7,938 bases of DNA from Hydrogenophaga sp. (GTDB lineage: Bacteria; Pseudomonadota; Gammaproteobacteria; Burkholderiales; Burkholderiaceae_C): assembly GCA_011390855.1 (NCBI GenBank), contig JAABRN010000517.1, positions 1 to 7,938 on the forward strand, given 5' to 3'. The notes below the pieces were generated by a model that was not told the origin of the DNA, made no database searches, and saw only the letters and a program-made list of their open reading frames with translations. Within the stretch, counting starts at the first letter, position 1. Each line of letters opens with the position of its first letter. Below are positions 1 through 6,717 of the stretch, piece after piece. The position numbers were made by a program, and so were the translations under genes.

Positions 1-267
1 TTTTCAATAGCTGGGGGTGCTTTTCTTCTGCTCAAGTGCGGTGTGGGGCGGTGCCGCTGCGTCGTGCGACGTCTCTGGCAGACCCTGTGTTGGCCTTGAA
101 ATCAGTGGATGAGCGCAGCGGGCAGGGCACGAGGATATGCCCCTTTGGTCTGCGTCAGGCAGGGAGGCGGCCCGTGACCCGTTTCAGGATGGGCGTTCGC
201 CGTGTCGCTCAAGGCTGCCGGCTGACGCAAAGCGATGGTGGCGCTGTTCGCTCAGGCGCCTGCGAGA
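1..267. other. Region without a supportable gene, downstream of the sensor kinase
   Basis: All three minus-strand frames continuing past the kinase stop codon close quickly, so no following minus-strand gene starts or ends here. The plus strand has an open frame entering from the left edge and running to about base 338, but it is rich in Arg, Gly and Ala, has no ribosome binding site before its GTG, and overlaps the kinase C-terminus, so I treat it as chance. A weak inverted repeat (GGGCA/TGCCC around bases 126-142) has no proper T-run on either strand. I see no convincing terminator, tRNA or repeat. Confidence 0.5.
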
Positions 268-2337
268 TCAGTTCAGCATGGCAAACGCAGATTCGGGTAG
301 CAACATTTCGTGCTCCGGCTCGGGGAGCGGCAGCGTGAAATAAAAGGTGCAGCCTTGTCCCAGGCTGGTCTCTGCCCAGATCCTCCCCCCGTGGCGCTCA
401 ATGATGCGCTGCGCCAAGGCAAGACCGGTCCCAATACCGTCGAAGTCCATGGAGTGATGCTGCCGCTGGAACATCACGAAGAGGTTGTGCGCCTTTTCCA
501 AGTCAAAACCGACACCATTGTCTTGCACATAAAAGGTCTGGTCTCCGAGGGGGCTGGACTGGCAGCCCACCTTGATCTTCGCCACATCGCGTGGCCTGGT
601 GTACTTCACCGAGTTGCTGAGCAGGTTGCCGCAAGCCTGAGCCAGCAGCATGGCGTCGCCCTTCACCAGTGGAAGATTTTCGTCGATCACCCACTCAATG
701 CGGCGGTCGGGATTCTCCTGCTGCAGGTGGTTGACCACGCCATTGAGCAGCGGCCCCAGCGGCACATGTTGCGATTCCAGCGCTACCCGACCCAATCGGG
801 CGTATTCCAGCAGGCCTTCGATCATGAGACTCATGCGCTTGCTCGCCTTGGCGATCGAGTTCATGTACTGCAGGGTGAGCACATCGGCAGAGTCTCCCAG
901 TTGCTCCTGAAGCAGGCTGACGAAGCTGGCGATATGGCGCAGCGGTGCACGCAAATCGTGGGAGACCATGTGCGAAAACACATCCAGATCTTTGTTGGCA
1001 GCCACCAGTTGTTGCGTGCGCTCAGCCACGCGCTTTTCAAGCTCGCTGTTGAGGTCGTTCATGACATCTTCCAGGCTCTTGGCAGCTGTCATGTCGCGGG
1101 TGATGTTCGAGAGGCCCTGGAGCTCGCCTTCTTCGTTGCGCAGCGCGGTCATCACGGTGTGAGCCCAGAAGCGCGAGCCGTCTTCACGCAGCCGCCAACC
1201 GCGTGTTTCCCATTGTCCGTGGGCCTTGGCCAGGCGCAACACCTGCTCGGGATCAACTTCATCCTCTCCCGGGCTGTCGGTCGCCAGCAGCTTGGAATAA
1301 GGCTGTCCGATGATTTGCACGCGTCCGTGGCCATGCAATCTCTGAGCACTCTCTGACCATTCGGTGACCATGCCCTCGTCGTCCACGAAGTACACGCAGT
1401 AATCTTGAATGGCGTCGACCATCAGGCGGTAGCGTTGCTCGCTCTGGAACAGTTCCGCGCTGCGTTCGCGCACACGTTCTTCGAGGTCGCGATTGGCTTC
1501 GAGCACAAAATCTTCAGTCCTGCGACGTTCGCTCACGTCATGCAATTCAATAAAGATGCCCTCTACCGCACCATTCTGGAAATCCGGTATGTAGTTGATT
1601 TGGTAGAAGTTGCGGGAGCCATCTGACGATTCCCGCTCGGCCTCAAAAGATTGAGACTCCCCGCTGAGCGCACTCGCCACGCGCGGCAGAATCTCAGGCA
1701 ACAGCTCCGGACGCACCACCTGGCTCAGGTGCGACCCCACCATTTCACCTGCCAGCTTGCCATACCGGGTGGCGTGGGCCGAATTGGCAAACCGGCAGAT
1801 CAGGTCTTTGTCGTAGTAGGCAAGCCGGGCAGGAATGCGGTCCGTGATGGTTTGCAAAAATCCCCCGTGAGCCGCCAACCGTTCTTCAGCTGCCCGACGA
1901 TCGCTGATGTCGACCACGGTGGTATTGCTGTGAAGAAACTGCCCCTGGGCATCAAAGACGGATGTGGAAGACAGCAGCGCGTGGAAGTGACTCCCGTCCT
2001 TTCGGGTGATTTCCAGCTCCATGGGTTCGGTGCTGCCCTGTTGGCGCAACGACTCCAGCCGATTGGTGGCGAGCTGCCGCCAGAACGGATCAATCAGATC
2101 GAACACGCTCATCTTGCCCATCAGCTCCTCCCGGCTGTAGCCGAGCCAGTTGAGCAAGGTCTGATTGACCTGGACGAACCGCAGGTCGGAATCCAGCGAG
2201 AGAAACCCGCATGGCGCCTGTTCGTACAGCGCTTCAGCACGAGCCAGGCGGGCTTTCAATGATTCGATGTCGTCGCCTTGACTGGCACCGCCATTCTCGG
2301 CGGTGTGCTCATTGGCGTCGGGACGTTCGGTTGTCAT
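268..2337 (-). CDS. Soluble multi-PAS sensor histidine kinase (PAS-PAS-PAS-HisKA-HATPase_c)
   Basis: A 689-residue two-component sensor kinase that should autophosphorylate on His and pass the phosphate to a response regulator. PAS 1 spans about residues 28-150, PAS 2 about 160-272 and PAS 3 about 300-418. Charged, probably coiled-coil linkers lie at about 270-300 and 418-450. The HisKA helix carries the phosphoacceptor H460 in VSHDLRAPL. The ATPase domain has an N box (N571, N575), a G1 box DNGVGF (606-611) and a G2 box GIGTGLAL (634-641), so all catalytic motifs look intact. There is no signal peptide, membrane segment or HAMP domain, so it should sense a cytoplasmic signal. The SHDLRAPLRHI type of dimerization helix resembles that of phytochrome-related kinases, but no chromophore (GAF/PHY) domain is present. 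The ATG at 2337 has a GGAG nine bases upstream. The ligand and the partner regulator are unknown, and no regulator is encoded in the window. Confidence 0.93.
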   Translation of the reverse strand: MTTERPDANEHTAENGGASQGDDIESLKARLARAEALYEQAPCGFLSLDSDLRFVQVNQTLLNWLGYSREELMGKMSVFDLIDPFWRQLATNRLESLRQQGSTEPMELEITRKDGSHFHALLSSTSVFDAQGQFLHSNTTVVDISDRRAAEERLAAHGGFLQTITDRIPARLAYYDKDLICRFANSAHATRYGKLAGEMVGSHLSQVVRPELLPEILPRVASALSGESQSFEAERESSDGSRNFYQINYIPDFQNGAVEGIFIELHDVSERRRTEDFVLEANRDLEERVRERSAELFQSEQRYRLMVDAIQDYCVYFVDDEGMVTEWSESAQRLHGHGRVQIIGQPYSKLLATDSPGEDEVDPEQVLRLAKAHGQWETRGWRLREDGSRFWAHTVMTALRNEEGELQGLSNITRDMTAAKSLEDVMNDLNSELEKRVAERTQQLVAANKDLDVFSHMVSHDLRAPLRHIASFVSLLQEQLGDSADVLTLQYMNSIAKASKRMSLMIEGLLEYARLGRVALESQHVPLGPLLNGVVNHLQQENPDRRIEWVIDENLPLVKGDAMLLAQACGNLLSNSVKYTRPRDVAKIKVGCQSSPLGDQTFYVQDNGVGFDLEKAHNLFVMFQRQHHSMDFDGIGTGLALAQRIIERHGGRIWAETSLGQGCTFYFTLPLPEPEHEMLLPESAFAMLN

Positions 2338-2406
2338 GGTTCAGGGCTCCGGGTCATGGCATTTCATCAAGGCAAAAAATTGTCCTGTGAGTGCATATCG
2401 GTCACT

Positions 2407-2425
2407 GCGCTGAAAAATTCAGCGC
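2407..2425. repeat. Perfect inverted repeat in the sensor-kinase leader
   Basis: GCGCTGAA and TTCAGCGC form a perfect 8-bp dyad separated by AAA. It lies about 70 bases upstream of the kinase start and just downstream of its putative promoter. It would therefore be a hairpin near the 5' end of the kinase mRNA, or a DNA operator at the initial transcribed region. The T-run in the minus-strand version is inside the loop rather than after the stem, so it is not a normal terminator. The structure is seen; any function is inference. Confidence 0.5.
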
Positions 2426-2439
2426 TGGTGCTTGGGGAG

Positions 2440-2466
2440 GGTATAGAAAAGACGCGCGCGAGTCAA
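2440..2466 (-). promoter_or_regulatory. Putative sigma-70 promoter for the sensor kinase
   Basis: Reading the minus strand, TTGACT (2461-2466, five of six consensus bases) is followed after 15 bases by TATACC (2440-2445, four of six). The spacer is short compared with the usual 16-18. Transcription would start near 2433, giving a leader of about 95 bases. The -35 box overlaps the T-run of the metK terminator, which suits a gene restarted immediately after an upstream transcript ends. Confidence 0.4.
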
Positions 2467-2492
2467 AAAGCCCAGAGAATGAATCTCTGGGC
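2465..2492 (-). terminator. metK: Rho-independent terminator of metK
   Basis: On the minus strand, GCCCAGAGA and TCTCTGGGC form a perfect 9-bp stem with a 5-base loop (2470-2492), followed directly by five T residues (2469-2465). It lies about 120 bases past the metK stop codon and before the kinase promoter, so it should separate the two genes into different transcripts. Confidence 0.88.
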
Positions 2493-2611
2493 CTTCAGCG
2501 GTTTTTTTGCGTGGTGCGAACCAATCCCGAAAGGGGGTCGCGGGGAGGGCTGGCAGCGCTGGGTGACGCTGTGGGAAGAGACGACGCCTTCTCCTTCCCC
2601 GCCCATGAAAT

Positions 2612-3793
2612 CTACAGACCGGCAGCCGCCTTCAGTGCGGCCGCCTTGTCGGTCCGCTCCCATGTGAACTCCGGCTCCTCGCGACCAAAATGCCCATAAG
2701 CTGCGGTCTTTGTATAGATTGGCCGAAGCAGGTCCAGCATCTGGATGATGCCTTTGGGACGCAAGTCAAAGTGTTCGGTAACCAGGGCGGCAATGGCCTC
2801 GTCCGGGATCACACCGGTGCCTTCGGTGTACACCGTCACGTTCATGGGGCGCGCCACACCAATGGCGTAGGCCACCTGAATCTGGCACTGCCGCGCCAGG
2901 CCGGCGGCCACGATGTTCTTGGCCACGTAGCGGGCGGCGTAGGCTGCGGAGCGGTCCACCTTGCTGGGGTCTTTGCCAGAAAAAGCGCCGCCGCCGTGCG
3001 GGCAGGCGCCGCCGTAGGTGTCCACGATGATCTTGCGACCGGTCAAACCACAGTCACCCTGCGGACCTCCGATGACAAATCGCCCGGTGGGGTTGATCAG
3101 GTATTTGGTGTCTTGCAGCCATTCCTTTGGTAGCACCGGCTTGATGATTTCTTCAATGATGGCTTCATTGAAGGAGGCCTTCATTTTGGTGGCCGTCTCG
3201 CTCTGGTCAGGGCTGTGCTGGGTGGACAGCACCACGGTGTCGATGCTGTGCGGTTTGCCATTCACGTAGCGCATGGTGACCTGGCTCTTGGCGTCGGGGC
3301 GAAGGAAAGGCAGGCGGCCGTCTTTTCGCAACTGGGCCTGACGCTCCACCAGGCGGTGCGCGTAGTAGATGGGCGCAGGCATCAGTTCAGGCGTCTCGTC
3401 ACAGGCGTAGCCAAACATCAGGCCTTGGTCGCCAGCACCGATGTTCAGGTGATCGTCGCTGGCGTGGTCCACGCCCTGTGCGATGTCATTGCTCTGCTTG
3501 TCGTAGGCGACCAGCACCGCGCACCCTTTGTAGTCGATGCCGTACTCGGTGTTGTCGTAACCAATGCGCTTCAAGGTGTCGCGGGCCACCTGGATGTAGT
3601 CGACGTGGGCATTCGTCGTGATTTCGCCCGCCAGCACGACCAGGCCGGTGTTGCACAGTGTTTCCGCCGCGACGCGGCTGCGCGGGTCCTGGGTGAAGAT
3701 CGCGTCGAGAATCGCGTCGGAAATCTGATCGGACACCTTGTCTGGGTGGCCTTCAGAGACGGATTCAGAGGTGAAGAGAAAGTCGTTCGCCAT
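2612..3793 (-). CDS. metK: S-adenosylmethionine synthetase (methionine adenosyltransferase)
   Basis: Makes S-adenosylmethionine from methionine and ATP, releasing phosphate and pyrophosphate, in the cytoplasm as an oligomer. It supplies the methyl donor for the whole cell. The 393 residues match the full family length. Seen motifs are EGHPDK (residues 14-19, with the active-site His16 and Asp18), the signature [12 protein letters not shown] (119-130), and the glycine-rich phosphate-binding stretch GGGAFSGKD (267-275) followed by [14 protein letters not shown] (276-289). The ATG at 3793 is preceded by TTGGAG with a normal spacing of about seven bases, and the N-terminus ([19 protein letters not shown]) is typical. 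It is transcribed away from the acyltransferase pair across a 172-base divergent region and ends at its own terminator. No odd features. Confidence 0.98.
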   Translation of the reverse strand: MANDFLFTSESVSEGHPDKVSDQISDAILDAIFTQDPRSRVAAETLCNTGLVVLAGEITTNAHVDYIQVARDTLKRIGYDNTEYGIDYKGCAVLVAYDKQSNDIAQGVDHASDDHLNIGAGDQGLMFGYACDETPELMPAPIYYAHRLVERQAQLRKDGRLPFLRPDAKSQVTMRYVNGKPHSIDTVVLSTQHSPDQSETATKMKASFNEAIIEEIIKPVLPKEWLQDTKYLINPTGRFVIGGPQGDCGLTGRKIIVDTYGGACPHGGGAFSGKDPSKVDRSAAYAARYVAKNIVAAGLARQCQIQVAYAIGVARPMNVTVYTEGTGVIPDEAIAALVTEHFDLRPKGIIQMLDLLRPIYTKTAAYGHFGREEPEFTWERTDKAAALKAAAGL

Positions 3794-3965
3794 GTATAAA
3801 CTCCAAGTTGGTAGATCGGCGTTGCCGGTCTGTCAGAGTTCGGCGAACGCTTTAGCGGAATTTATGAATCGCCCCGCAATTAGTTCAGTAACTCGGCGAT
3901 GGCCGGATTCTAGAACAAACGCTGGCGGCTGCTTCGTGTTGCATTGCCCACTTTTTGAGTGAATT
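3794..3965. promoter_or_regulatory. Divergent metK / acyltransferase control region with structured metK leader
   Basis: This region must hold both promoters. For metK, the best -10 is TAGAAT on the minus strand (3907-3912), with only a poor -35 upstream, which would give a leader of about 105 bases. That leader contains three short hairpins: CGGC/GCCG (3894-3905), GTTC/GAAC (3838-3848), and an eight-pair stem with one mismatch and a 3-base loop (3813-3831) just before the TTGGAG ribosome binding site. I cannot match this arrangement to any SAM riboswitch class I know. No plus-strand promoter stands out. Confidence 0.4.
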
Positions 3966-4838
3966 TTGGAATTCTTCGTCCAGTCGCTGTTTCGTGTCTT
4001 GAGCTGGTTTCCCTTGCCCTTGCTGCATGGCCTGGGCTGGATGTTGGGATGGCTGAGCTTCTTGACGTCAGTCCGTTACCGTCAAAGGCTGTTCGCGCAC
4101 GCCCGCCAGGCGGGCTTCTCTCGTTCTGTGGCGCTGGCCTCGGTGGGTGAGTCTGGCAAGCTGGTAGCGGAGTTGCCACGGCTTTGGCTGGGGCGGCCGG
4201 TTCGGATCGGATGGGAAGGCGCCGCGCACATTGAGGCGGCACAAGCACACGGGGCAGGCGTCCTGTTTCTCACGCCGCATCTGGGCTGTTTCGAGATCAC
4301 TGCGCAGGCTTACGCACAGCGCTTTGGTGAGCGGCAACCCGTGACCGTGCTCTTCAGGCCTGCGAGAAAACCCTGGATGCGCGAGCTCGTGGCAAATGCC
4401 CGTTCCCGCCCCAATTTGATTCCCGCACCGACCACACTGGGTGGCGTCAAGCAGTTGATCAAGGCAATGAAGGCGGGACAGGCCGTGGGGTTGTTGCCTG
4501 ACCAGGTGCCACCTGCGGGGCAAGGCGCCTGGGTGCCTTTTTTTGGACGCGACGCCTACACGATGACCCTGTCTGCCAGGCTGGCCCACACGCCCGGGGC
4601 ACAGGTGGTGCTCATCTGGGGAGAACGGCTGAGTTGGGGCCGGGGGTATCTCGTTCGTGTCCGGCCATTCCGTCTGCCTGACGGCGAAGTTCTGTCTTCC
4701 GATGCTGTGCAGGCGGCGCACCAGATCAACCTGGCCATGGAGTCCCTGGTGCGAGAATGCCCGGCGCAGTACCTGTGGTCATACGATCGCTACAAAGTCC
4801 CTTCAGGACTGGCGCCCGTTGCCAATGAGCCCGTGTGA
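3966..4838 (+). CDS. lpxL: LpxL/HtrB-family lipid A (lysophospholipid) acyltransferase, first of a tandem pair
   Basis: A 290-residue inner-membrane acyltransferase expected to move a fatty acid from acyl-ACP onto a lipid A precursor on the cytoplasmic face. A hydrophobic N-terminal anchor lies at about residues 8-34. The catalytic dyad is H105 and E110 in TPHLGCFE (HX4E, as in E. coli LpxL). Family blocks LLPDQVP (176-182) and WVPFFGR (189-195) and the C-terminal QYLWSYDRYK (268-277) are present. An in-frame TGA at 3960 leaves TTG at 3966 as the only start that keeps the anchor, with a weak GAG about six bases upstream. The first in-frame ATG would be residue 26 and would cut the anchor. A second family member follows after 38 bases. 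The position and chain length it transfers cannot be read from sequence, so the lpxL symbol is family-level. Confidence 0.88.
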   Translation: MEFFVQSLFRVLSWFPLPLLHGLGWMLGWLSFLTSVRYRQRLFAHARQAGFSRSVALASVGESGKLVAELPRLWLGRPVRIGWEGAAHIEAAQAHGAGVLFLTPHLGCFEITAQAYAQRFGERQPVTVLFRPARKPWMRELVANARSRPNLIPAPTTLGGVKQLIKAMKAGQAVGLLPDQVPPAGQGAWVPFFGRDAYTMTLSARLAHTPGAQVVLIWGERLSWGRGYLVRVRPFRLPDGEVLSSDAVQAAHQINLAMESLVRECPAQYLWSYDRYKVPSGLAPVANEPV

Positions 4839-4876
4839 TCGGGTTGACTTATTTTGCCGCCCGAACGGTTCCTTGA

Positions 4877-5791
4877 ATGAGTCTTGAGCAAACTTCGCCC
4901 GCTTCGAGTGGGCTGGCACGAATGGGTAACCGCCTGGGGCTGGCCTTCATGCGCTTGCTCTCGGTGTTGCCCCTTTCCTGGGTCCGCGCGATCGGGTGGG
5001 TGCTGGGTACGCTGCTGCACTGGGTTGTGCTGCGTCGCCGTCGCATTGCCCGCATCAACTGGGCCTTGTGCTTTCCTGAACAATCTGAAGGTGAGCGCAA
5101 TCGCGCCATCCGGCGCCATTTCATTGTGTTTGCCCAGGCCTGGCTAGATAGGGGCTGGTTGTGGGAAGGTGCGCCCGAGGTGGTGCGCAAGCGACTGAAA
5201 CTGCGTGGCGATCTGCGGGTGCTGGAAGGCGATTCACCAACCGTGTTGTTTGCGCCCCATTTTGTGGGCATGGATGCGGGCTGGACAGCGCTGACCGCGC
5301 ACCTGGAGCGTCGCTTCTGTGGCATCTACGCGGAACAGCTGAATGCCGACGTGGATCGCTGGATGGCACAAGGGCGCCAGCGGTTCGGTGAGCCGCACAT
5401 CGTGGCCAGGCGACAGGGGCTCAAACCCCTGATTGCGGCGCTTCGCGCAGGAGAACCTCTTTACCTGTTGCCCGACATGGATCACGGCGCAAGGGATTCT
5501 GTCTTTGTGCCGTTTTTTGGCGTCCAGACAGCGACGTTGGGGTCGCTTTCCCGGTTCGCGCGCCTTTCAGGGGCGTCGGTGGTGCCCGTGGTCAGCCGCA
5601 TGACCGCAGAAGGCTATGAAGTCACGGTTCATCCCGCCTGGGAAGGCTTCCCGACCAAAGATGTACAGGCCGACACGGCGGTCATGAACCAACAGCTGGA
5701 AGCCATGATCAGGGGCATGCCCGAGCAGTATTATTGGGTCCACAAACGTTTCAAAACCCGTCCGCCGGGTGAGCCTTCGCCTTACGCTTGA
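4877..5791 (+). CDS. lpxL: LpxL/HtrB-family lipid A acyltransferase, second of a tandem pair
   Basis: A 304-residue member of the same family as its upstream neighbour and probably co-transcribed with it; the 38-base gap has no terminator. The hydrophobic N-terminal anchor is at about residues 21-52. The catalytic dyad is H128 and D133 in APHFVGMD (HX4D). Further family blocks are NWALCFPE (61-68), LLPDMDHG (197-204), VPFFG (211-215) and the C-terminal EQYYWVHKRFKTRP (283-296), which is very characteristic of the family. The start is uncertain: ATG 4877 has no clear ribosome binding site, and ATG 4922 (residue 16) would also keep the whole anchor and may be the true start. Paired late acyltransferases next to each other are known in Burkholderiales such as Bordetella (lpxL1/lpxL2). 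Which of the two secondary acyl chains this enzyme adds is unknown. Confidence 0.9.
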   Translation: MSLEQTSPASSGLARMGNRLGLAFMRLLSVLPLSWVRAIGWVLGTLLHWVVLRRRRIARINWALCFPEQSEGERNRAIRRHFIVFAQAWLDRGWLWEGAPEVVRKRLKLRGDLRVLEGDSPTVLFAPHFVGMDAGWTALTAHLERRFCGIYAEQLNADVDRWMAQGRQRFGEPHIVARRQGLKPLIAALRAGEPLYLLPDMDHGARDSVFVPFFGVQTATLGSLSRFARLSGASVVPVVSRMTAEGYEVTVHPAWEGFPTKDVQADTAVMNQQLEAMIRGMPEQYYWVHKRFKTRPPGEPSPYA

Positions 5792-5807
5792 GGTCGAGCA
5801 AGGCGAA
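5776..5807. terminator. Possible hairpin between convergent genes
   Basis: TTCGCCTT (5776-5783) and AAGGCGAA (5800-5807) are perfect inverted arms. Inner GCTT/GAGC pairing can extend the stem after a 2-base bulge. It overlaps the stop codon of the second acyltransferase and lies just beyond the engB stop, where a shared terminator would be expected. Neither strand has a T-run after it, so intrinsic termination is uncertain. Confidence 0.35.
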
Positions 5808-5830
5808 ACCCAGTTCCTCGATCAAAGGGG

Positions 5831-6616
5831 TCAGTCCAGAGCGGGGGGCTCGTCTTCTGTTTCTGACGCTCCAGCTGCTCCCTGCGGTTGAGCTTGTGGC
5901 TCGTGTGACCAAAACCACAACAATTGCGCCACCTCATCCAGTCCCTGCTTTTTCAAGGCCGAGAACAATCGGGCTTCGCCACCGCCACATTGCAGTCGGG
6001 CAATCGACAGCGCCTTGGTGGCTTCTGCGCGGCTGAGTTTGTCGGCCTTGGTCAGCAGCACCAGGAACTTCAGCCCTTGTTCCACCCGCGGACGGATCAC
6101 CTCGAGCAGAATTTCATCGAGTTCGGTCAATCCCAGACGAGGGTCGCACAACAGCACCACTGCCCTGAGGTTGGGGCGTGTCATGAGGTAATTGCCCATC
6201 ACACGCTGCCAGCGCAGTTTGGCTTCCCTTGGGACCGCCGCGTATCCGTAGCCGGGCAGGTCGGCAAGCACGGCGTCGTGAACGCCTTGCTTGCCCAGCG
6301 AGAACAGGTTGATGCTCTGGGTGCGGCCCGGGGTCTTGGAGGCAAAAGCCAGGCGTTTTTGCTGTGTCAGCGTGTTGATACAGGTCGACTTGCCAGCGTT
6401 TGACCGTCCAACGAAGGCGATCTCGGGCAGATCCAGGACTGGCAGGTGTTCAAGTTGCGGTGCGGTGGTGAGAAACCTGGCTGTGTGCAACCAGCCGTGC
6501 GCAATTTTGGGTTCCGGGTACCCAGCAGGCGTGATCTTCTCCGCCTTGTGCGGTTTGTTTTGTGTGGCGCCGGCGGATGGCGAGGAACTGGGGGCTGAGG
6601 TAGGGTATTCGGTCAT
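5831..6616 (-). CDS. engB: Ribosome biogenesis GTP-binding protein EngB (YihA/YsxC)
   Basis: A GTPase needed for assembly of the 50S ribosomal subunit, in the cytoplasm. All G motifs are visible, numbered from the chosen start: G1 GRSNAGKS (70-77), G2 GRTQS (98-101), G3 DLPGYGY (119-125), G4 TKADK (189-193) and G5 SALKK (219-223). At 261 residues it is longer than the usual 195-220. The excess is a Ser/Pro/Lys-rich N-terminal tail (about 1-38) and an acidic, Gln/Ala-rich C-terminal tail (about 238-261), both low complexity. The frame stays open upstream to an ATG at 6667, giving 278 residues, but that codon lies inside the putative -35 box of the engB promoter, so I prefer 6616. It is divergent from cytochrome c4 and convergent with the acyltransferases, with 39 bases between the stop codons. 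Confidence 0.95.
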   Translation of the reverse strand: MTEYPTSAPSSSPSAGATQNKPHKAEKITPAGYPEPKIAHGWLHTARFLTTAPQLEHLPVLDLPEIAFVGRSNAGKSTCINTLTQQKRLAFASKTPGRTQSINLFSLGKQGVHDAVLADLPGYGYAAVPREAKLRWQRVMGNYLMTRPNLRAVVLLCDPRLGLTELDEILLEVIRPRVEQGLKFLVLLTKADKLSRAEATKALSIARLQCGGGEARLFSALKKQGLDEVAQLLWFWSHEPQAQPQGAAGASETEDEPPALD

Positions 6617-6636
6617 TAAAGGGTTTTCCAGTGAGC

Positions 6637-6667
6637 ATTGTAAAATCGTCTGGCTAATACCAGACAA
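6637..6667. promoter_or_regulatory. Divergent promoter region of engB and cytochrome c4
   Basis: On the minus strand TACAAT (6637-6642) is a good -10 box for engB with TTGTCT (6662-6667) as a possible -35 at a long 19-base spacing. It predicts a leader of about 13 bases before the ATG at 6616. On the plus strand TAAAAT (6641-6646) is a candidate -10 for the cytochrome gene and overlaps the engB -10 by two bases; no good plus-strand -35 is visible. If both are used, the two promoters should compete for polymerase. Confidence 0.4.
6648..6665. promoter_or_regulatory. Perfect dyad, candidate operator between engB and cytochrome c4
   Basis: GTCTGG, six spacer bases CTAATA, then CCAGAC: a perfect 6-bp inverted repeat. 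It covers part of the putative engB -35 and sits just downstream of the candidate cytochrome -10. That is a typical place for a repressor dimer to bind, but no regulator is identified and a dyad this short can arise by chance. Confidence 0.35.
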
Positions 6668-6717
6668 ACCGCGAATTTCTTTAACCCGAACCCGTCGCCC
6701 TCGACGCCTGCCCCGTC

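Noticed and set aside
36..338. Plus-strand GTG open frame in the otherwise empty left end
   Set aside because: It has no ribosome binding site, biased Arg/Gly/Ala composition, and overlaps the 3' end of the kinase gene on the other strand.
310..1356. Long plus-strand open frame of 348 codons opposite the kinase
   Set aside because: It is entirely antisense to conserved HisKA/HATPase and PAS coding sequence with intact motifs. Its own translation shows no recognisable domain, as expected of shadow frames in GC-rich DNA.
4068..4721. Minus-strand open frame of 217 codons opposite the first acyltransferase
   Set aside because: It is antisense to a clear LpxL-family gene. The translation is rich in Arg, Pro and His without domain or membrane features.
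4839..4876. TTGACT and a TCGGG/CCCGA repeat between the acyltransferase genes, as promoter or terminator
   Set aside because: There is no -10 box at a suitable distance, and the 5-bp stem has a 16-base loop with no T-run. The genes are more simply one operon.
5758..5830. Minus-strand reading just after the engB stop that looks protein-like (LIEELGFALLDLKRK)
   Set aside because: It is in another frame from engB, has no start codon or ribosome binding site of its own, and is largely antisense to the acyltransferase end. I considered a remnant of a deleted gene, but nothing supports it.
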